Positions 58,099-61,250 of a stretch of DNA of 61,250 bases are shown here, one piece after another (within the stretch, counting starts at the first letter, position 1; each line of letters opens with the position of its first letter). A program made the position numbers and the translations under genes. This stretch comes from Hydnum rufescens UP504 (lineage: Eukaryota > Basidiomycota > Agaricomycetes > Cantharellales > Hydnaceae): the NCBI GenBank assembly GCA_014904985.1, contig MU129149.1, positions 21,741 to 82,990 on the forward strand. The letters run 5' to 3'. Below the pieces are notes generated by a model that saw only the letters and a program-made list of their open reading frames with translations, was not told the DNA's origin and did no database searches.

Positions 58099-59045
58099 TT
58101 TCCCCCTCCAGGATGTCTAAGCAACCATTCCAGCATCACCTGCCTATTCCATCACACCCAAATCTTCAATATCTGGCATTTATTTGTTGTCAGGGTTGTG
58201 ACTAATTCTAATTGTGGAAGAGATTGCTGATCTTGGTTTGTCAACCCAGTGGTCATCCTTTGGATTCGGAGGGGGAGGAATGCTGATTCACCTGATGCAC
58301 CTGAAATAGAGCACACCACTAACTTGGTCCAGGCTCAAATCAGGAGTGACTTTGTGGATCATAGAGATTTTCAAGCACTAGACTCATATGTTACTGCAGA
58401 CAGACTGGCAAGGATCATTGATGACTACACACCAATGTAATGTGTGTAGAATACATGTATCAAGTCAAGAGATATCCTCCAATGTCATCAGTTGTCAATC
58501 CTTATCTCTGATGGGCTGATCCACTCAGAGGTGGAGGTCAGTCTCAATGGATCACATGCAATGCCCATGCACCATGGACCCACAATCTCTGTACCTTGGC
58601 AGGACCTATATCGACATATACACCAAAGGACTTCTTCCAGTCCCACTATTGGAAGTAATCAAGATGCAGTACATTGTTTTAAACTTTTTCAATTTTCAGG
58701 GGGTGTGCCAATTTATCTTGGAAATTTAATGACTGAGAGCAAGAGGGAAAGCTATCCTAAAATTCCTACATTGATGCAATGGTGTGACTTGTATTTTCTT
58801 ACACCATATTCACCCTGGATTCCATTGAGGCCATGTCTGTGATCAAGAGTTTGAGTCATTGTGGAAGTCCAACCATGGTCATGAGGCCCAACTGTACATA
58901 GGGTTGTTTAAACAACATCCACTTGTCAAGCCATCCCAGTAGTGGATTGATCTCAACAATCACACCCTTTGGAAATAATCTCATAGCACAGTGAGGACAT
59001 TGGATCTTCCTCATTGCACTCAGTTTCTGTCACACATTCAAACAC
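58099..59045. other. CpG-free stretch, one short open frame
   Basis: The plus frame 58249-58440 reads DSPDAPEIEHTTNLVQAQI and DYVTADRLARIIDDYTPM-like sequence and ends with TAA. An acceptor CAACCCAG precedes it, so it may be a last exon, but I recognise no family. The rest holds no gene that I can support. Confidence 0.3.
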
Positions 59046-59215
59046 CTAATGCACCCTCAAAAAGGTACCTCTTAGGTGGGTTCTGGTTGCATTGGGATAT
59101 GACCTAAGAGGTGGTTTTTATATAGGCACATCTAAGCAGTGTCTAAAGGTGTTCAGAAGATGAAAATTTTTTAAGTTCCTATAATAGGTGTGCCTATCTG
59201 TGCCCACTGCAGGTG
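59046..59215 (+). repeat. Repeat with ACCTCTTAGGT inverted pair, second copy
   Basis: Matches the minus strand of 34130-34320. Here it directly precedes the 1.3-kb repeat. Confidence 0.65.
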
Positions 59216-59218
59216 CTG

Positions 59219-60540
59219 CTATAGAAGAAGGGTTGGGAGCTCTGATGACTGTCAAATCAAGATCTGGTTCAGCCAGTGTGTAGATGGGAGACTGTATTTC
59301 TGTTGTTATTTGTTGAGTTGGTTCACTTCAATGGTTGATCACTCTCTGCAAGATGTGTATGGTGTTCAGTGGAGAATAGGATGTGATATGGACCCCCTGT
59401 AGTCAATGATATATTGTCTGGGATGCCTGTAGAAAGGCTTATATGTTGTTCATGTTGTGTTGGCTTATTTACTGATATTTGTGTGTTCTTGTTTACATCC
59501 TCCTGGTCAAAATGTGGATATCTGTGGATTCTAGACTGGTGAGTGCTTGGTTAGTCTTGTTAGTATGTTTCTTTCCTTCTTTCTTCAGAACCTGACTCAT
59601 ATTTTGTTATGCTTACTTTTCCTTGGATGTCCAGCAACTCTAACCTTAGGTCCTGCAACTATCCTTGGCTTTAGTGATTTGTGTAGAGGGCTTCCAGTGG
59701 CTTTGTGTCAACAACCTTGAAGATGACTTAGCTCCAGATGGCTTTAGATAGACTGTTCTTCAGAGGTAAGCAGAAAAGTTGACAGTGGTTGATAGTGATG
59801 ATTTCCAGAGTGAGGAGATTATGGGGGGATACAAGAAAATCTACCAGCTTTTATACCTTTCTGAAGGTGGCTGTGTTTAAAGAAAATGACTGCCTCATAG
59901 GTGAGTCATATGTGAGTCATTCATAAAGTGGTTGCCAGATGGGCAAGTCATTCATAAGTGGTTGCAAAGTAGGTGAGTCATTCATAAAGAGAACAAAAGA
60001 AATCATAGGAGTGGTGATGTCACCAATTTGCTGAGCATGTGGAGTGATAGGAGCATGAGGTCACTGATCTTGTGGAGCATCCTGGGAAGTGAAATTAGAG
60101 GATATCTCTGGGTTTTGGAGATTAATATGAGCATAGTCCAATGGTTAAGGTGTTTTTGTTATTGGTTGATAATGGGAACAAGTGCATGGGGTGGGATTTG
60201 ATGCAGAGACAGAAGTTTTGATCCATTCTTGGCATTCTCAGTACCATTTGATGCCTATTTTTAACAGCTTTCTGGGTGTGGTAATTCTGAGTAGATCCAG
60301 TGTGAACTGATGGAGAAATTTGCAAAATACTGGTGGGTGTTGGTTTTGATAGTAATATTGATCTGGAGAGTGCAGTTTTGATCTGTTCTTGGTATGCTCA
60401 GTACCATTCAATGCAGACTTTCAACAGCTTTCTGGGAGTGGTGGTTCTGAGCAGATTTGATGTGAACGGATGGAGAAATTTGCTAAATACTGGAAAATTT
60501 GGATTTGGATAGTAAAACCTGGAGAGTGCAGTTTTGGTCC
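59219..60540 (+). repeat. 1.3-kb repeat, CpG-depleted copy
   Basis: Collinear with 11996-13276. Aligned CpG sites have become TpG or CpA, for example TTCGATGG to TTCAATGG, TATTTCGTTATGC to TATTTTGTTATGC, and TTTACGTC to TTTACATC. It ends in the 160-bp satellite, as the other copy does. Short words GTGAGTCATTCATAAAG repeat at 59890-59990. Confidence 0.8.
60241..60510 (+). repeat. 160-bp satellite, 1.7 monomers, CpG-depleted
   Basis: Monomers start at 60241 (GTACCATTTGATGCC) and 60401 (GTACCATTCAATGCAG), exactly 160 bases apart. Both contain AACAGCTTTCTGGG and GGAGAAATTTGC. CpG positions of the 7.9-kb and 13.1-kb copies are TpG or CpA here. Confidence 0.85.
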
Positions 60541-61250
60541 ATTGTGGAAGGAATAACTGTCTAGTATCTGAAAATGCAAGTTTGGAAGTGCTCTGACCTC
60601 AGACCTTGATCAATGATCTGTTGGAGTGTTTAGGACAACCTTATTTTGCTACTGCCCAAAGATATCAAGGAAACTCAGTTGAAATGACTCCATTCAACAA
60701 ACAAAATAAAAAGTTTTCTACATGTTAAAAAAATGCTTATGTAACCAAGATTTGTAATCAAAAACCTGGACTCTAAAAGTATGACTAAGCAATTTGTATG
60801 ACTAAGCAAAAGATATGACTCAGCATGATTTAGTCATCCAAATGTCCCACAACTGCACCAAACATCACACAGACTTTGATGCAGAAAAGTACACAGACAT
60901 CCAAAAATGCATATAAGGAATCAAGTTTTGTAGTTTTAGGTAGCTTTTAGATAAGACTCCCCTTGAAATAAAGTAGTTACAGACAAGAAATTCAAGTGGC
61001 CCAGTGACTGAAAGGCATACTCAGACCAACAATGAGAAGTTGTAGATAGTTGTAGGACCCTCAGTGTAGGTGTTGCTAGATGTCTAAGCCCTGAATCATA
61101 TGATAATAAGTTCAAGCCCATAAAAGTTTCAAATCAGAAATAGTGTCAGGGCCATGCTGCAACGAGGGCACCAAACAAATGTAAACACAAATAATTCCGG
61201 CTAAGTCCGGTGTAAGTCTGGCTAAGTCTGCAAGAATCCGGGCAAGAATG
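60541..61250. other. No gene recognised; CpG-poor tail of the window
   Basis: AT-rich with short repeats of ATGACTAAGC at 60779-60830 and GGCTAAGTCCGG-type words at 61195-61240. CpG returns only in the last 100 bases, which may mark a further repeat starting at the window edge. Confidence 0.4.

Overview
This window looks like repeat-rich accessory DNA from a basidiomycete fungus, most likely an Agaricomycete close to Rhizoctonia/Ceratobasidiaceae. The evidence is short introns of about 50-60 nt with CTRAY branch sites, a KDZ transposase, FunK1-type kinase and DUF7918-type fragments, a chromodomain Ty3/gypsy element, and a small GTPase family typical of these fungi. The lineage is inferred from family content. 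No rRNA, tRNA or CRISPR locus was seen. One 25-N assembly gap lies at 13277-13301.

Layout. 1-4.4 kb: a foldback element, a CAG microsatellite and an array of about eleven modules. Each module carries two different hairpins, one in an exon-like part and one in an intron-like part. 4.5-7.1 kb: a broken stand-alone Gag-protease gene on the minus strand. 7.9-8.2 kb: a 160-bp satellite that recurs at 13.1, 19.1 and 60.2 kb. 8.5-10.5 kb: a 5'-truncated LINE with RNase H. 12.0-13.3 kb: a 1.3-kb repeat with a second copy at 59.2-60.5 kb. 13.3-16.6 kb: a decayed KDZ transposase with a minisatellite upstream. 17.5-19.1 kb: a relic of the LTR family that is complete at 24.6-33.6 kb. 19.4-23.5 kb: the 3' half of a chromovirus carrying an antisense three-exon gene between pol and the 3' LTR. 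23.5-24.6 and 33.65-33.76 kb: one Ty1/copia relic split by a complete 9.07-kb LTR element (493-bp LTRs, 5-bp target duplication ATTGC). That element has no recognisable gag or pol and carries repeated, broken HECT ubiquitin-ligase sequence.

34.4-49.2 kb: a segmental tandem amplification with three copies of a multi-intron APC amino-acid permease gene. Copies A and B look intact and C is broken. Between them lie broken FunK1 kinase and DUF7918 genes. 49.7-50.7 kb: remains of a prolyl iminopeptidase gene. 52.1-53.4 kb: a small P-loop GTPase gene whose 3' side runs into the most striking structure here. From 53.43 to 57.89 kb, 58 consecutive intron-like units of about 73 nt each end in AG. They are separated by exactly three bases and each is followed by a GT donor. 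In the near-identical 76-bp core only those three bases vary freely, and none of the 58 triplets is a stop codon. This looks like an exon cut into single codons by intron copies.

A second theme is loss of CpG. The DNA from about 53.25 kb to the end and the copia relic are nearly CpG-free, while the young LTR element nested in the copia relic is not. Several element genes are interrupted only by TGA, consistent with CGA-to-TGA decay.
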